This document shows, piece by piece, positions 53,453 to 64,000 of a stretch of DNA of 64,000 nt. Source of the stretch: Thermohalobaculum sp963822985 (lineage in GTDB: Bacteria; Pseudomonadota; Alphaproteobacteria; Rhodobacterales; Rhodobacteraceae); assembly GCA_963822985.1 (NCBI GenBank), contig CAWGJU010000013.1, positions 186,001 through 250,000 of the forward strand, given 5' to 3'. The translations under genes were made by a program, and so were the position numbers. The first letter of the stretch is position 1. Every line of letters starts with the position of its first letter. Under the pieces are notes generated by a model that saw only the letters and a list, made by a program, of their open reading frames with translations, ran no database searches and was not told the DNA's origin.

Positions 53453-54423
53453 GCGCGCATGGTCCGGGCGATCCGCGGGTCGAGCGTGTCGCGCAGGCCA
53501 TCGCCGACGATGTTCACGGCCAGCACGGTCACGGCCAGCATCGCCCCCGGGAAAAAGATGATCCACGGCGTCAGTTGGAAATAGGTGCGTCCCTCGGACA
53601 TGATGTTGCCCCAGCTCGGGATCTCGGGCGGGATGCCGGCACCCAGGAACCCGAGGATCGATTCGGTGATCATCGCCGCGCCGCAGATATAGGTCGCCTG
53701 CACGATCAGCGGCGCGATGGTGTTGGGCAGGATGTGCCGGCTGAGGATCAGCGGCAACCGCGTGCCCGAGGCGATCGCCGCCTCGACGTAAGGTTCTTCG
53801 CGGACGCTGAGCACCACCGAGCGCACCAGGCGGACGACGCGCGGGATCTCGGGTATGACGATCGCGAGGACCACGGTCGTCAGCGTCGCGCCCGAGATCG
53901 AGATCATGGCGATGGCCAGCAGGATCGCCGGAATCGCCATCAGCCCGTCCATGACCCGCATGACGATCGCGTCGAGCCAGCGGATATAGCCGGAGACCAG
54001 GCCGGTCACGAGGCCGATCGCCGTCGCCCCCAGCGCGACGGTGATGCCCACGACGAGCGAGATGCGCCCGCCATGCACGACGCGGGCGAAGATGTCACGG
54101 CCCAGGAAATCGGTGCCGAAGAGGTGATCCGCCGAAGGCGGCTTCAGCCGCGCCGTGACGTTCTGGTCTGTCGGCCCGGCCGTGAACAAGGGGCCGATGA
54201 CCGCCACCAGCACCATGACGAGCAGCAGCCCGCCGCCCCAGACGACCGCGCGGTTGCGCAGCAGGAGCTGGAGCACCGAGGCCTGCTCGCGCTGCGGCAG
54301 CACCTCTTCGATCGACAGGGGCGGCTCGCCATCCGCCTCGGGCGGCGTCGGCACGGGCGCGCCGCTATCGGGCGGCAGCGCGCCGGCGCCGGCGTGCACC
54401 GTCCGATGCTCGCGCGGGCTCAA
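53449..54423 (-). CDS. dppC: dipeptide/oligopeptide ABC transporter permease (DppC type)
   Basis: A 324-residue inner-membrane permease with a cytoplasmic N-terminal stretch and six membrane helices. FGTDFLGRDIFARVVHGGRISL and the EAA loop EAAIASGTRLPLILSRHILP are typical of DppC/OppC. The start is taken as TTG 54423, which overlaps the dppB stop (TTGA) and has GAGG eight bases upstream; no ATG precedes the family N-terminus. Confidence 0.9.
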   Translation of the reverse strand: MSPREHRTVHAGAGALPPDSGAPVPTPPEADGEPPLSIEEVLPQREQASVLQLLLRNRAVVWGGGLLLVMVLVAVIGPLFTAGPTDQNVTARLKPPSADHLFGTDFLGRDIFARVVHGGRISLVVGITVALGATAIGLVTGLVSGYIRWLDAIVMRVMDGLMAIPAILLAIAMISISGATLTTVVLAIVIPEIPRVVRLVRSVVLSVREEPYVEAAIASGTRLPLILSRHILPNTIAPLIVQATYICGAAMITESILGFLGAGIPPEIPSWGNIMSEGRTYFQLTPWIIFFPGAMLAVTVLAVNIVGDGLRDTLDPRIARTMRA

Positions 54424-55364
54424 TAGCGAATCCTCGGATCGAACAGCGTATAGCTGAGGTCGATCATCAGGTTGATGAGGATGTAGATCAGGCTGAAGAA
54501 CAGGATCAGCCCCTGGATCACCGGATAGTCGCGGGCCAGCACGGCATCCAGCACCAGCCGGCCGAGGCCGGGGATGTTGTAGACCGACTCCGTCACCACC
54601 ACCCCGCCGATCAGCAGCGCGATGCCGATGCCGATCACCGTGACGATCGGCACCGCGGCGTTCCTGACGGCGTGGCGCAGCAGGATCTTGAGCTCGCTCT
54701 GCCCCTTGGCGCGGGCGGTGCGGACATAGTCCTCCTGCAGCACCTCCATGACGCTGGCGCGCGTCATGCGCGCGATCAGCGCGATGAAGATGACCGAGAG
54801 CGTCAGGGTCGGCAGGATGATGTGCAGCAGGAACGGGCCGATCCCGTCGGTGAAGGGCGATTTGTAGCCCTGCACCGGCAGGATGTTGGCCTTCATGGCC
54901 AGCAGGTAGATGAGGATGTAGCCGAGCACGAAGACCGGGATCGAGAACCCGCCGACCGAGAAGATCATGACGAAGCGGTCGGTCCAGCTGCCGGCGCGCC
55001 AGGCGGCGATCGTGCCGAGCGGCACCGCGACCAGAACCGAGAAGACGATGGTGGTCAGCGCCAGCAGGAGCGTCGGCTCGATGCGCTGTGCGATCAGCTC
55101 GGAGACGGGCTTGCGCGAGAAGATCGCCTGGCCGAGATCGCCCTGCGCCAGCTGCAGCCCCCACCGCCACAGCTGCACGTGCAGCGGGTCATTGAGGCCG
55201 AGCTGCTCGCGGATGCGCGCGATGTCCTCGGCCGTGGCATAGTCGCCGGCGATCACCGCCGCCGGGTCGCCGGGCGCCAGCCGCAGCAGCGCGAAGACCA
55301 GGATCGCGACGATCACCATCACCGGAATAGTGGCGAGTATGCGCTTCAGCACGTATCCGAGCAT
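54420..55364 (-). CDS. dppB: dipeptide/oligopeptide ABC transporter permease (DppB type)
   Basis: A 314-residue permease with six helices. MLGYVLKRILATIPVMVIVAI start, PGDPAAVIAGDYATAEDI periplasmic loop, and the EAA motif RTARAKGQSELKILLRHAVRNA are DppB features. Lies 63 bases after the binding-protein gene and is coupled to dppC. Confidence 0.94.
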   Translation of the reverse strand: MLGYVLKRILATIPVMVIVAILVFALLRLAPGDPAAVIAGDYATAEDIARIREQLGLNDPLHVQLWRWGLQLAQGDLGQAIFSRKPVSELIAQRIEPTLLLALTTIVFSVLVAVPLGTIAAWRAGSWTDRFVMIFSVGGFSIPVFVLGYILIYLLAMKANILPVQGYKSPFTDGIGPFLLHIILPTLTLSVIFIALIARMTRASVMEVLQEDYVRTARAKGQSELKILLRHAVRNAAVPIVTVIGIGIALLIGGVVVTESVYNIPGLGRLVLDAVLARDYPVIQGLILFFSLIYILINLMIDLSYTLFDPRIRY

Positions 55365-55427
55365 GGCGGCCCCTTCGAACGAATTGCCCGGCCGCAGGTG
55401 CGGCCGGGCGGGCTCAGCAAGCGGCCA

Positions 55428-57014
55428 TCACCGCTCGACGTCGAGGTTCCAGAAGAACTGCACCGGCGACTTGATCAGCCCCGTCACGTTGTCGCGGTAG
55501 GCCACGGGGTTGAAGAACTGCCCGAGCTCGCCCGAGGCGCCGATCGCCCAGAGCCGCTCCTGCACCTTGGTCGCGATCTCCTTGCGCTCCTCGGCCGACT
55601 CGGCGCGGGCATAGTCGCGCCGCAGCTTCTCCAGCTCCTCGTCAGCGGGCCAACCGAACCAGCCCTTGTCAGGGCTGCCCGAGAAGGCGATCGACATCGG
55701 GTCCGAGACATCGGCGCCGATCCACCAAGTGTGGAACATGTTCCAGCCGCCCTTGTCGACCGGCTCGCGGCTGGCGCGCCGCGAGGTCAGCGTCGCCCAG
55801 TCCATCGCCTGCACCTCGACGTTGAAGCCGGCATTGCGCAGCTTCTCGGCCGTGATCAGGCTGAAGGCGGACAGCAACGGGATGTCGGTCGGCTGCATGA
55901 TGACGACGGGCGTGCCGTCATAGCCGGTCTCGGCGAGCGCTTCCTTGGCCTTCTCGACGTCGCCCGTCTTCATCACCTCCGCCCCGGCCTCGGTCGCCAG
56001 CGGCGTGCCGCAGGGATAGACGGAATAGCAGGTCTGCCACCATTTCTGGTCGCCGACCGCGCCCGCCATATAGTCCTCCTGCTTCATCGCCATGATGGCG
56101 GCGCGCCGGACCTCCGCATCGTCGAAGGGGGGCAGCAGGGCGTTGAACCGGGCAAAGCCGATATTGCCCAGCGGGTCGTTGACCTCGACCGTCAGGTCCT
56201 GATTGGCCTCGAGGATCGGCGCCAAGTCATTGGCCGGCTGCTCGAAATAGTCGACCTCGCCGGCCATCAGCGCGTTGATCGCGGTCTGCTGGTCGGGGAA
56301 GTAGGTCCAGATCACCTTGTCGACCTTGGCGATCTTGCCGCCCGAGGCATAGGAGGGCGGCTCGTCGCGCGGCACGTAGTCGTCGAACTTGGTGTAGACG
56401 ACGGTCGAGCCGGGCACCCACTGGTCGGCCTCGAACTTGAACGGGCCGCTGCCCGTGTAGTCGGTGATCTGCTCGAACGGATCGGTGTCGGCCACCCGCT
56501 TGGGCATGATAAAGGGCACGTTCGAGCTGATCTTGCCGATCAACTCCAGCACCAGCCCATAGGGTTCCTTCAGCTTGAACTGGAAGGTCTTGTCGTCGAC
56601 GGCCGTCATTTCGTCCATGGCGGCCATCAACTGCTGGCCCATGCCGTCGCGCGCGCCCCAGCGCTTCAGCGAGGCGATGACGTCCTCGGAGGTGACCGGC
56701 GCGCCGTCGTGGAACTTGAGCCCGTCGCGCAGCGTGAAGGTCCAGGTGAGGCCGTCATCCGACGTCTCCCAGTTGTCGACCATCTGCGGCTGCGGCTGCA
56801 TGTTCTCGTCCATCGCGAACAGCGCGTCGTAGATCATGTAGCCGTGGTTGCGGCTGATATACGCGGTCGTCCAGATCGGATCGAGGTTCTTCAGGTCGGC
56901 GTGCGGGATGACCCGCAGCACCTTCTCGTCCTGCGCGCTCGCGGAGCCAAGTCCCACGAGCGGCAGTGCGATGGCGGCCGCGGCCAGAAGTCCGCGTCTC
57001 GTCAAGCGCAGCAT
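55428..57014 (-). CDS. ABC transporter periplasmic peptide/solute-binding protein (family 5)
   Basis: A 528-residue DppA/OppA-like receptor. Twin-arginine-like signal RLTRRGLLAAAAIALPLVG ending SASAQ; then the SBP family 5 core with NLDPIWTTAYISRNHGYMIYD, TFTLRDGLKFHDGAPVTSEDV and YFPDQQTAINALMAGEVD. ATG 57014 is preferred to TTG 57020 because GGGAG lies six bases upstream of it. First gene of the importer operon; ligand could be peptides, opines or glutathione. Confidence 0.93.
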   Translation of the reverse strand: MLRLTRRGLLAAAAIALPLVGLGSASAQDEKVLRVIPHADLKNLDPIWTTAYISRNHGYMIYDALFAMDENMQPQPQMVDNWETSDDGLTWTFTLRDGLKFHDGAPVTSEDVIASLKRWGARDGMGQQLMAAMDEMTAVDDKTFQFKLKEPYGLVLELIGKISSNVPFIMPKRVADTDPFEQITDYTGSGPFKFEADQWVPGSTVVYTKFDDYVPRDEPPSYASGGKIAKVDKVIWTYFPDQQTAINALMAGEVDYFEQPANDLAPILEANQDLTVEVNDPLGNIGFARFNALLPPFDDAEVRRAAIMAMKQEDYMAGAVGDQKWWQTCYSVYPCGTPLATEAGAEVMKTGDVEKAKEALAETGYDGTPVVIMQPTDIPLLSAFSLITAEKLRNAGFNVEVQAMDWATLTSRRASREPVDKGGWNMFHTWWIGADVSDPMSIAFSGSPDKGWFGWPADEELEKLRRDYARAESAEERKEIATKVQERLWAIGASGELGQFFNPVAYRDNVTGLIKSPVQFFWNLDVER

Positions 57015-57154
57015 CGGCAACTCCCTGATGTGCTTTTCTCTCCCGGAAGGAGACGTGCCCCTCCTGCGACCGACTTAATGCGCTGCAACATCGGCAAGTC
57101 AACGCCGGTGGACCGATGCGACGGCCTGCCGATGGCCGGGAACGGGCGCCGCGG

Positions 57155-57862
57155 CTATCCGCGCCGCAGCAGTCCCAGCTCCTCGATCGTTTCGAGCTGG
57201 AGCTGCTGCATCTCGGCCAGGCGCTCCCACTGGCGCAGCAGCAGATGGTCGATCTTCTCGTGCAGCTGCCGGATTTCGAGCTCGGCCTTGAGGTTGACGC
57301 GATAATCGTTGCGCGCCCGCAGCCGATCCTTCTCCTCCTGCCGGCGCTGGCTCATCATGATCAGCGGCGCCTGCAGCGCGGCGATGCAGGACAGGACAAG
57401 GTTCAGGAGGATGAAGGGATAAGGGTCGAATGGCCGCAGCATCAAGACGATCGAGTTCAAGGCCATCCAGACGAGCAGCACGACGAAAAAGGCGATGATG
57501 AAGGTCCAGCTGCCGCCGAACGACGCCATCCGATCGGCCAGCCGCGCGCCGGAAGTGGTCTGCTCCTCGAACTCGGACTCGACGTCGCGCGCCGCCGTTT
57601 CTTGGCGGCTGAGCGCTGCGAGGACCGTCTTGTCGAGCTGGTCGAGCTCGCCACGCTCGCTTTCGAGAAGATCGGTCACATAAGCCTGACGTGCCCGCGC
57701 GAGGTCGGCGGGGCAGACCAGCCCGCCATCGCGCCAGGCCGGGTTCATCCGATCGAGCATGCGCGCGATCTGCGGCCTGATCGCATCCACCGGCATCGCC
57801 TCGCCGGGCGCCACGACGCCGCCGCAAACGCCACAACGCAGTTCCCCGCTCGTGTCCGCCAT
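57155..57862 (-). CDS. DUF1003 membrane protein
   Basis: A 235-residue protein. An N-terminal Cys-containing segment (LRCGVCGGVVAPGEAMP) suggests a small zinc-binding knuckle. Then DUF1003: RLADRMASFGGSWTFIIAFF, ALNSIVLMLRPFDPYPFILLNLVLS, APLIMMSQRRQEEKDRLRAR, giving two membrane helices, followed by a cytoplasmic coiled coil. GGGAGGGGAG lies before the ATG. Function unknown. Confidence 0.88.
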   Translation of the reverse strand: MADTSGELRCGVCGGVVAPGEAMPVDAIRPQIARMLDRMNPAWRDGGLVCPADLARARQAYVTDLLESERGELDQLDKTVLAALSRQETAARDVESEFEEQTTSGARLADRMASFGGSWTFIIAFFVVLLVWMALNSIVLMLRPFDPYPFILLNLVLSCIAALQAPLIMMSQRRQEEKDRLRARNDYRVNLKAELEIRQLHEKIDHLLLRQWERLAEMQQLQLETIEELGLLRRG

Positions 57863-57969
57863 CTCCCCCTCCCGACGCGGCGCCCCTCCTCGGCCGGCGC
57901 ACGCCTCGAACGCGCCGGCTTGGAGACGGTGGCGCTTGGACGCCCCGCACTGCGCCCGATCTCGCGCCG

Positions 57970-58815
57970 TCAGGACTGCTGTTGCTGCTGCTGCGACTGG
58001 CTGGCGCCACCCTGGACGGCGATCTCGATCTGCATCTCCTCCTCGGCGTCGCCCCGAACGGTGCCGCGCACGGGCGCCGCGTCGGCGGCGTCGAGGCCGC
58101 AGCACAGCCGGACATAGAAGTCGGTCGGGCACAGCTGGTTCGTGATGTCGAAGCCCGTCCAGCCGAGCCCCGGCACGAATGCCTCGGCCCAGGCATGGGT
58201 GTCCTCGGCGGGACCGCCCCCGCTCTCGGCGCGGTCGGGATCGTGCAGATAGCCGACGACATAGCGGGCCGGGATATCGATCGCGCGTGCCGCGGCGATG
58301 AAGACGTGCGCCTGGTCCTGGCAAACGCCGGCGCCCAGCGCCAGGGCCTCGGCGGCCGTGGTCGTGACGTCCGAGACGCCGGGACGGTAGTCGACCGCTT
58401 GGTGCACCGCCTCCGAGAGCGCGTGGCAGCGCGCCAGCACGTCGGTCTCGGCAATGCCGGCACCGAGCCCGAGGATTGCCTCGGAGGGTTCTGTCAGCGA
58501 CGTCGTGCGCAGGAAGACGCTCGGCCGGGCGCGCTGCTGCAGGTCCCTCAGCACGCCCGCCTGATCGGCGGTCTCGACCACGCCCTCGGCAAGGATCTCG
58601 AGCAGCCCGACAGGCGCGTGCGCGTGCCAGAGCGCCAACCGGTCGCCCTGTGCATCGGTCAGGATCGGCTCGACGAACTCGCCGTTGACGCTGACCGACC
58701 ACGCGACTGGCCGCTGCCCGCCGGTCGCCGCCGGCCAAAGCCTCAAGCGCAGGGCCGCCGACGCCGCCTGGGGCTCGTAGCGGTAGCGCGTCAGATGGCG
58801 GATCGACATGCGCAT
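57970..58815 (-). CDS. transglutaminase-like cysteine peptidase family protein
   Basis: A 281-residue protein. N-terminal beta domain (SIRHLTRYRYEPQAASAALRLRL) then the transglutaminase core with Cys in GAGVCQDQAHVFIAAARAI, His in DTHAWAEAFVPG and Asp in GWTGFDITN. C-terminus is Gln-rich. With alpha-E and the ATP-grasp gene upstream it forms a conserved trio that elsewhere includes the Anbu peptidase. Start 58815 has GAGG six bases before it. Confidence 0.9.
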   Translation of the reverse strand: MRMSIRHLTRYRYEPQAASAALRLRLWPAATGGQRPVAWSVSVNGEFVEPILTDAQGDRLALWHAHAPVGLLEILAEGVVETADQAGVLRDLQQRARPSVFLRTTSLTEPSEAILGLGAGIAETDVLARCHALSEAVHQAVDYRPGVSDVTTTAAEALALGAGVCQDQAHVFIAAARAIDIPARYVVGYLHDPDRAESGGGPAEDTHAWAEAFVPGLGWTGFDITNQLCPTDFYVRLCCGLDAADAAPVRGTVRGDAEEEMQIEIAVQGGASQSQQQQQQS

Positions 58816-58823
58816 GGCCGGCC

Positions 58824-59767
58824 TCAAGAGAAATATGCCCGGTAGATCTCGGAGCCGAGCCGGTGCGTCCGGCCGACCGCCTCGACCACGAACTCGTGCA
58901 GGCCGATCCGGAAGATCTCGCCCATGCCCAGCCGGCCGAGATCCTCGGTCATGCGCGCCGCCGTGCGGTGGCAATCGTGCTCCTCGTCGCCATACCCCTC
59001 CTTCAGCGCGCCCAGGCACTGGCAGATCTCGGCATAGCTGAAGGCGACCGAGCGCGGGAAGCGGCGGTTCAGGATCAGGAAATCGGCGATGGTCCCGGGG
59101 TTGTAGTCGCCGCGATAGACGTGGTGATAGGCACGGAGCGCCGATGTGGCGTGCAGCACGCTCGTCCACTGGTGATGGTCCCGCCCGCCGCCGACGACTT
59201 CGGTCTCGGGCAGCAGCACATAGGATTTCACATCGAGCAGCCGCAGCGTCATGTCCGCCCGTTCGAGGAAGCCGCCGAGCGTCAGGAAATGATAGCCGTC
59301 GTCGCGCAGCATGGTCCCCTGCACGGCGCCCCTGATCAGCGCCGATCGGCCCTTGACCCAGTCGAGCACCGCCGGCAGGTCGCGCTGCGCTTCGGACGCG
59401 TCCATCAGCTCGAGCCGGCGCCAGCCATCGTTCAGCGCCTCCCAGACCTGCACCGTCAGAGCGGTGCGCACCGAGCGGCCATTGCCCCGCGCCCGCTCGA
59501 GGCAGGCCCGGATCGACGACGGGTTCTCGCTGTCCAGCATCAGCGTGCGGATGATCGCCGCCTCGCTGACCGAGGCCTCGCGGTCGAAGCGCTCGAGGCA
59601 GCCGGACGCCTCGGCGACGCTGCGCCACTCGTTCCGGGCAAAGCTGCCGGGCAGCATGGCCATCCGATAGCCCATCTCGATCAGGCGCGCGGTCGAGTCG
59701 GCACGCTCGACATAGCGGCCGAGCCAATAAAGGTTCTCGGCCGTCCGCGACAGCAGCACCCGGTCGC

Positions 59768-59786
<19 letters not shown>
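58824..59786 (-). CDS. alpha-E domain (DUF403) protein
   Basis: A 320-residue all-helical protein. LLSRTAENLYWLGRYVERADSTARL is the alpha-E hallmark; further helices LTLGGFLERADMTLRLLDV and NPGTIADFLILNRRFPRSV follow. It overlaps the ATP-grasp gene by 19 bases and ends eight bases before the transglutaminase gene. Alpha-E proteins are predicted partners of ATP-grasp ligases in peptide tagging; no biochemical role is certain. Confidence 0.92.
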
Positions 59787-61174
<1,388 letters not shown>

Positions 61175-61245
61175 GCGCCCTCTCGCCTCTCGCGAGGCAT
61201 TGTTAGCGCCTGCAAAACGATGCGCAAGACCGCTGCGGGCCGCTC

Positions 61246-62175
61246 TCAGTCCAGCCAGATCGGATTCGACCAGGCGCGCCGGCCGTGCCGGTCGGCGACG
61301 GTCACGCGCACCCAGCCGCCCGTTTCAAACTTTGCGACGGGCAGGCTGGCCGACATCATGCCCCTGCCCTGCCGATCCGCCGCAGCGGCGCGTGCGCCCA
61401 CCGCCATCACCCGATCGACGGGCGAGCACTCGATCAGGATTTCGCCGCCTTCGATCCGCAGGTCGTGGATCTGCGGCCCCTCGCTCGAATAGTAATCGCC
61501 CGCCTTCAGCGCGGCGACCAGCGCCGCCGGATCGAGCTCGGGCGCCTGCACCATCACCCAGGCGCCGAAATAGTCATGGCATTTGAAATGCGCGTCGTCG
61601 GCCGCGCAGGCGGTCAGCCGCCGCCCCTCGGACAGCAGCAGGTCCAGCATCGCCGTGCCGTCGCCGCGATCGGATTCGACGGCCGAGGTATGGTTGTAGA
61701 TCTCGACCGCATGCGCCGTCTCGATGCGCCGCGCATCGGCCAGCGTCAGCCCGTACCATTGTGGATGGGCGATGGCGACGAAGGCGCCGGCTTCGGCGCA
61801 GCGCCGGCTGAGCGATTCGATGCTCTCGCCACTGCGGGCGCCGTCGAAGTCGGGCACGTCCGGCCGCTCGAAATCCTCGGGCAGCCCGACCGCCAGAAGG
61901 TGCCAGATCTCGCCGTTCGCCAGCTGGTCGGCATGCACCTCGGCGCCCAGGATTGTCGTGAAACTGTTCGTCCGGAAGGCCGTCGTGTCGGCGACCGGAT
62001 AGCCATAGCGCCCGACCATGTGGTCCGAGAGGCAGATAAAGTCATAACCCTCGGCCCGATAGCGCCGGCAGACCTCGTCCGGCGGCAGCGCGCCGTCCGA
62101 CAGCGTCGAATGCGTGTGCAGATTGCCGCGCCAGAAGCGACCCTTGCTCGAAAAGGCCGACGGTCGGATGGTCAT
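61246..62175 (-). CDS. PHP-domain metal-dependent phosphoesterase
   Basis: A 309-residue protein. The PHP metal motif GNLHTHSTLSDG at the start, FICLSDHM, GAEVHADQL, VAIAHPQWYG and a final DDAHF supply the His/Asp ligands of a trinuclear metal site. A C-terminal beta domain follows. ATG 62175 is preferred because GGGGGAG lies upstream. Similar proteins include nucleotide phosphatases and glycan-linked phosphoesterases; substrate unknown. Confidence 0.87.
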   Translation of the reverse strand: MTIRPSAFSSKGRFWRGNLHTHSTLSDGALPPDEVCRRYRAEGYDFICLSDHMVGRYGYPVADTTAFRTNSFTTILGAEVHADQLANGEIWHLLAVGLPEDFERPDVPDFDGARSGESIESLSRRCAEAGAFVAIAHPQWYGLTLADARRIETAHAVEIYNHTSAVESDRGDGTAMLDLLLSEGRRLTACAADDAHFKCHDYFGAWVMVQAPELDPAALVAALKAGDYYSSEGPQIHDLRIEGGEILIECSPVDRVMAVGARAAAADRQGRGMMSASLPVAKFETGGWVRVTVADRHGRRAWSNPIWLD

Positions 62176-62315
62176 GTGCGCTCTCCCCCTGATGCCTGCA
62201 TCGCCGGGATTAGCGTCGAATTCGGCCGCTTCGGCAACAGGCCCGCTGCGCCCGCCTTGCATCCCCACCGCGCGGTGCTAGGACGGCACCAGCCCGAATG
62301 GCGCGAGGTGCTAGC

Positions 62316-63923
62316 ATGGCCGTCCTCTCCAGTCAGGTCTCGACGCGAGCGGCCGAGTTCGCCGAGAACCGCGCCGCCATGCAGGCGGCGCTTGCCGAGG
62401 TGCAGGAGGCGGTTGCCATCGCCCGCGCCGGCGGCGGCGACCGGGCGCGCGCGCGCCACATCGCGCGGGGCAAGCTCCTGCCGCGCGACCGCATCGAGGA
62501 GCTACTCGACCCCGGCACGCCGTTCATGGAACTTGGCGCGCTGGCGGCGCACGGGCTCTACGACGGCGCGGCGCCAGGCGCCGGCATCATCACCGGCGTC
62601 GGCCGGGTTTCGGGCCGCGAATGCCTGATCATCTGCAACGACGCGACAGTGAAGGGCGGCACCTACTACCCCATGACGGTTAAAAAGCACCTGCGCGCCC
62701 AGGAGGTCGGGCAGGAGAACCGCTTGCCCTGCATCTACCTGGTCGATTCGGGCGGCGGCAACCTGCCCCAGCAGGACGAGATCTTCCCCGACCGCGACCA
62801 TTTCGGCCGCGAGTTCTTCAACCAGTCGCGCATGTCGGCGGCGGGCATCCCGCAGATCGCCGTGGTCATGGGCTCGTGCACCGCGGGCGGCGCCTATGTG
62901 CCGGCGATGTGCGACGAGTCGATCATCGTGAAGGAGCAGGGCACGATCTTTCTCGCCGGCCCGCCGCTGGTCAAGGCGGCCGTCGGCGAGGTGGTGACGG
63001 CCGAGGAGCTCGGCGGCGGCGACGTCCACTCCCGCCTCTCGGGCGTCGTCGACCACCTGGCGAACGACGACCGGCACGCCCTGGCGCTGACCCGTCGCAT
63101 CGTCGCGGGCCTGAACAAGACCAAGACCGTGGACGTGCAGCTTCAGGCGCCCGAACCGCCGGCGCTCGACCCCGACGAGATCCTCGGCGTCGTGCCCGTC
63201 GACTGGCGCAAGCCATACGACGTGCGCGAGGTGATCGCCCGCGTTGTCGACGGCTCGCGCTTCGACGAGTTCAAGGCCCGCTACGGCACCACGCTGGTGA
63301 CCGGCTTCGCCCACATCCACGGCATCCCCTGCGGCATCCTCGGCAACAACGGCGTGCTCTATTCGGAAAGCTCGGTGAAGGCCGCGCACTTCATCGAGCT
63401 CTGCTGCCAGCGCAAGATCCCGCTGGTGTTCCTGCAGAACATCACCGGCTACATGGTCGGCCGCAGATACGAGGCCGAGGGGATCGCCAAGCACGGCGCC
63501 AAGATGGTGCACGCCGTCTCCTGCGCCCAGGTGCCGAAAGTCACCATGATGATCGGCGGCAGCTTTGGCGCCGGCAATTACGGCATGTGCGGGCGCGGCT
63601 TCGGGCCCCGCTTCCTCTGGACGTGGCCGAACGCCCGCATCTCGATCATGGGCGGCGAGCAGGCGGCGGGCGTGCTGGCGACGGTCCGCCGCGAGGCGGT
63701 CGAGCGCGCCGGCGGCACATTCACCGAGGCGGACGAGCGCGCCATCAAGCAGCCGATCATCGAGCAGTTCGACCGCCAGTCGCATTGCCTCTACGCCTCG
63801 GCGCGCCTGTGGGACGACGGCGTGATCGACCCGGGAAAGACTCGCGACGTGCTGGGCCTCAGCCTCTCGGCGGCGCTGAACGCGCCGATACCGGATTTCA
63901 AGTTCGGCGTCTTCCGGATGTGA
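62316..63923 (+). CDS. mccB: methylcrotonyl-CoA carboxylase beta subunit (carboxyltransferase)
   Basis: A 535-residue acyl-CoA carboxyltransferase that moves CO2 from carboxybiotin to methylcrotonyl-CoA in leucine breakdown. DRIEELLDPGTPFMELGALA, the oxyanion motif MGSCTAGGAYVPAM, TIFLAGPPLVKAAVGEVV, QNITGYMVGRRYEAEGIAKHG and MIGGSFGAGNYGMCGRGFGP are MccB-type, closer than propionyl-CoA carboxylase. GAGG lies before the ATG. The biotin subunit is expected beyond the window. Confidence 0.93.
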   Translation: MAVLSSQVSTRAAEFAENRAAMQAALAEVQEAVAIARAGGGDRARARHIARGKLLPRDRIEELLDPGTPFMELGALAAHGLYDGAAPGAGIITGVGRVSGRECLIICNDATVKGGTYYPMTVKKHLRAQEVGQENRLPCIYLVDSGGGNLPQQDEIFPDRDHFGREFFNQSRMSAAGIPQIAVVMGSCTAGGAYVPAMCDESIIVKEQGTIFLAGPPLVKAAVGEVVTAEELGGGDVHSRLSGVVDHLANDDRHALALTRRIVAGLNKTKTVDVQLQAPEPPALDPDEILGVVPVDWRKPYDVREVIARVVDGSRFDEFKARYGTTLVTGFAHIHGIPCGILGNNGVLYSESSVKAAHFIELCCQRKIPLVFLQNITGYMVGRRYEAEGIAKHGAKMVHAVSCAQVPKVTMMIGGSFGAGNYGMCGRGFGPRFLWTWPNARISIMGGEQAAGVLATVRREAVERAGGTFTEADERAIKQPIIEQFDRQSHCLYASARLWDDGVIDPGKTRDVLGLSLSAALNAPIPDFKFGVFRM

Positions 63924-63951
63924 GGCGCGGGCCGGCCGGCGCGGAGAGATC

Positions 63952-64000
63952 ATGGGCGAGGACACCCGCACGCTCGAGCAGGTGCTCGACGGCCTCTGCG
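63952..64000 (+). CDS. start of a gene cut by the window edge
   Basis: ATG at 63952 with GGAGAGA upstream begins GEDTRTLEQVLDGLC and runs off the end, 28 bases after mccB. Too short to identify. Position suggests a leucine-degradation gene. Confidence 0.5.
   Translation, partial: MGEDTRTLEQVLDGLC

Noticed and set aside
54672..57305. 877-codon plus-strand open frame across the ABC transporter
   Set aside because: Antisense to three clearly conserved genes; composition is low-complexity His/Arg/Asp.

Overview
The window is a very GC-rich bacterial chromosome segment, almost certainly from an alphaproteobacterium. The pointers are a RegA/ActR response regulator with the strictly conserved alphaproteobacterial DNA-binding tail, a CobN/CobO/CobW/BluB cobalamin set behind a cobalamin riboswitch, class III-type PHA synthase, DUF1127, DUF465 and DUF2007 small proteins, a DgcN-DgcA-DAT D-glutamate cluster and a VPLPA-CTERM-like tail. 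Order and family cannot be fixed from sequence reading alone. I saw no rRNA, tRNA, CRISPR array, transposase or phage gene.

Layout. 1-6.5 kb: D-amino-acid and amine catabolism (GntR regulator, PLP-dependent lyase/decarboxylase, M20 peptidase, entericidin-like lipoprotein, dgcN-dgcA-dat). 6.7-10.3 kb: regA, proC, an unrecognised protein and a coiled-coil lipoprotein. 10.4-15.5 kb: Rieske oxygenase, small tail gene, DUF1127, WYL regulator with a striking operator-like palindrome pair, and a dimethylglycine-dehydrogenase-like flavoprotein, together suggesting N-methyl amine breakdown. 15.6-17.5 kb: histone H1-like protein, FkbM methyltransferase and a degraded sorting-signal gene remnant. 17.5-32.6 kb: cobalamin island. 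The minus-strand unit hupE-bluB-cobW-phosphoesterase-cobN-GNAT-GNAT-lrgA-lrgB-cobO lies behind the riboswitch, with cbiD-cobK upstream and cobA and cobB on the plus strand. 32.6-37.9 kb: choline-O-sulfate use (betC, GST, betA-like dehydrogenase, TauE exporter, cupin). 38-40.5 kb: gamma-glutamyltransferase and an NAD-binding dehydrogenase. 40.6-51.7 kb: SH3 protein, hydroxyacid dehydrogenase, PHA synthase, TPR protein, ispE, polyprenyl synthase, DUF2007, a methyltransferase, M20D hydrolase, DUF465 and a TadG-like protein. 51.8-57 kb: dipeptide-type ABC importer. 57.1-61.2 kb: DUF1003 plus the transglutaminase/alpha-E/ATP-grasp trio. 61.2-64 kb: PHP phosphoesterase and methylcrotonyl-CoA carboxylase beta, with a next gene cut by the window edge.

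Two window-wide themes stand out. First, several conserved genes are broken by single-base indels with their meaning otherwise intact (dgcN, dgcA, histone H1-like, cobN, the trmN6-like methyltransferase, the TadG-like gene). At least six of these indels fall within 1.3 kb in dgcN-dgcA, which points to sequence error or very recent decay. Second, a C-run/G-run palindromic repeat occurs between genes and also in frame inside cobB and probably cobN, adding residues to conserved enzymes.

No wholly new system was found. The best leads are the repeat invading coding sequence, the WYL operator pair, the PhaE-PhaC-like fusion, the mixed riboswitch operon and the Anbu-type gene trio lacking Anbu.
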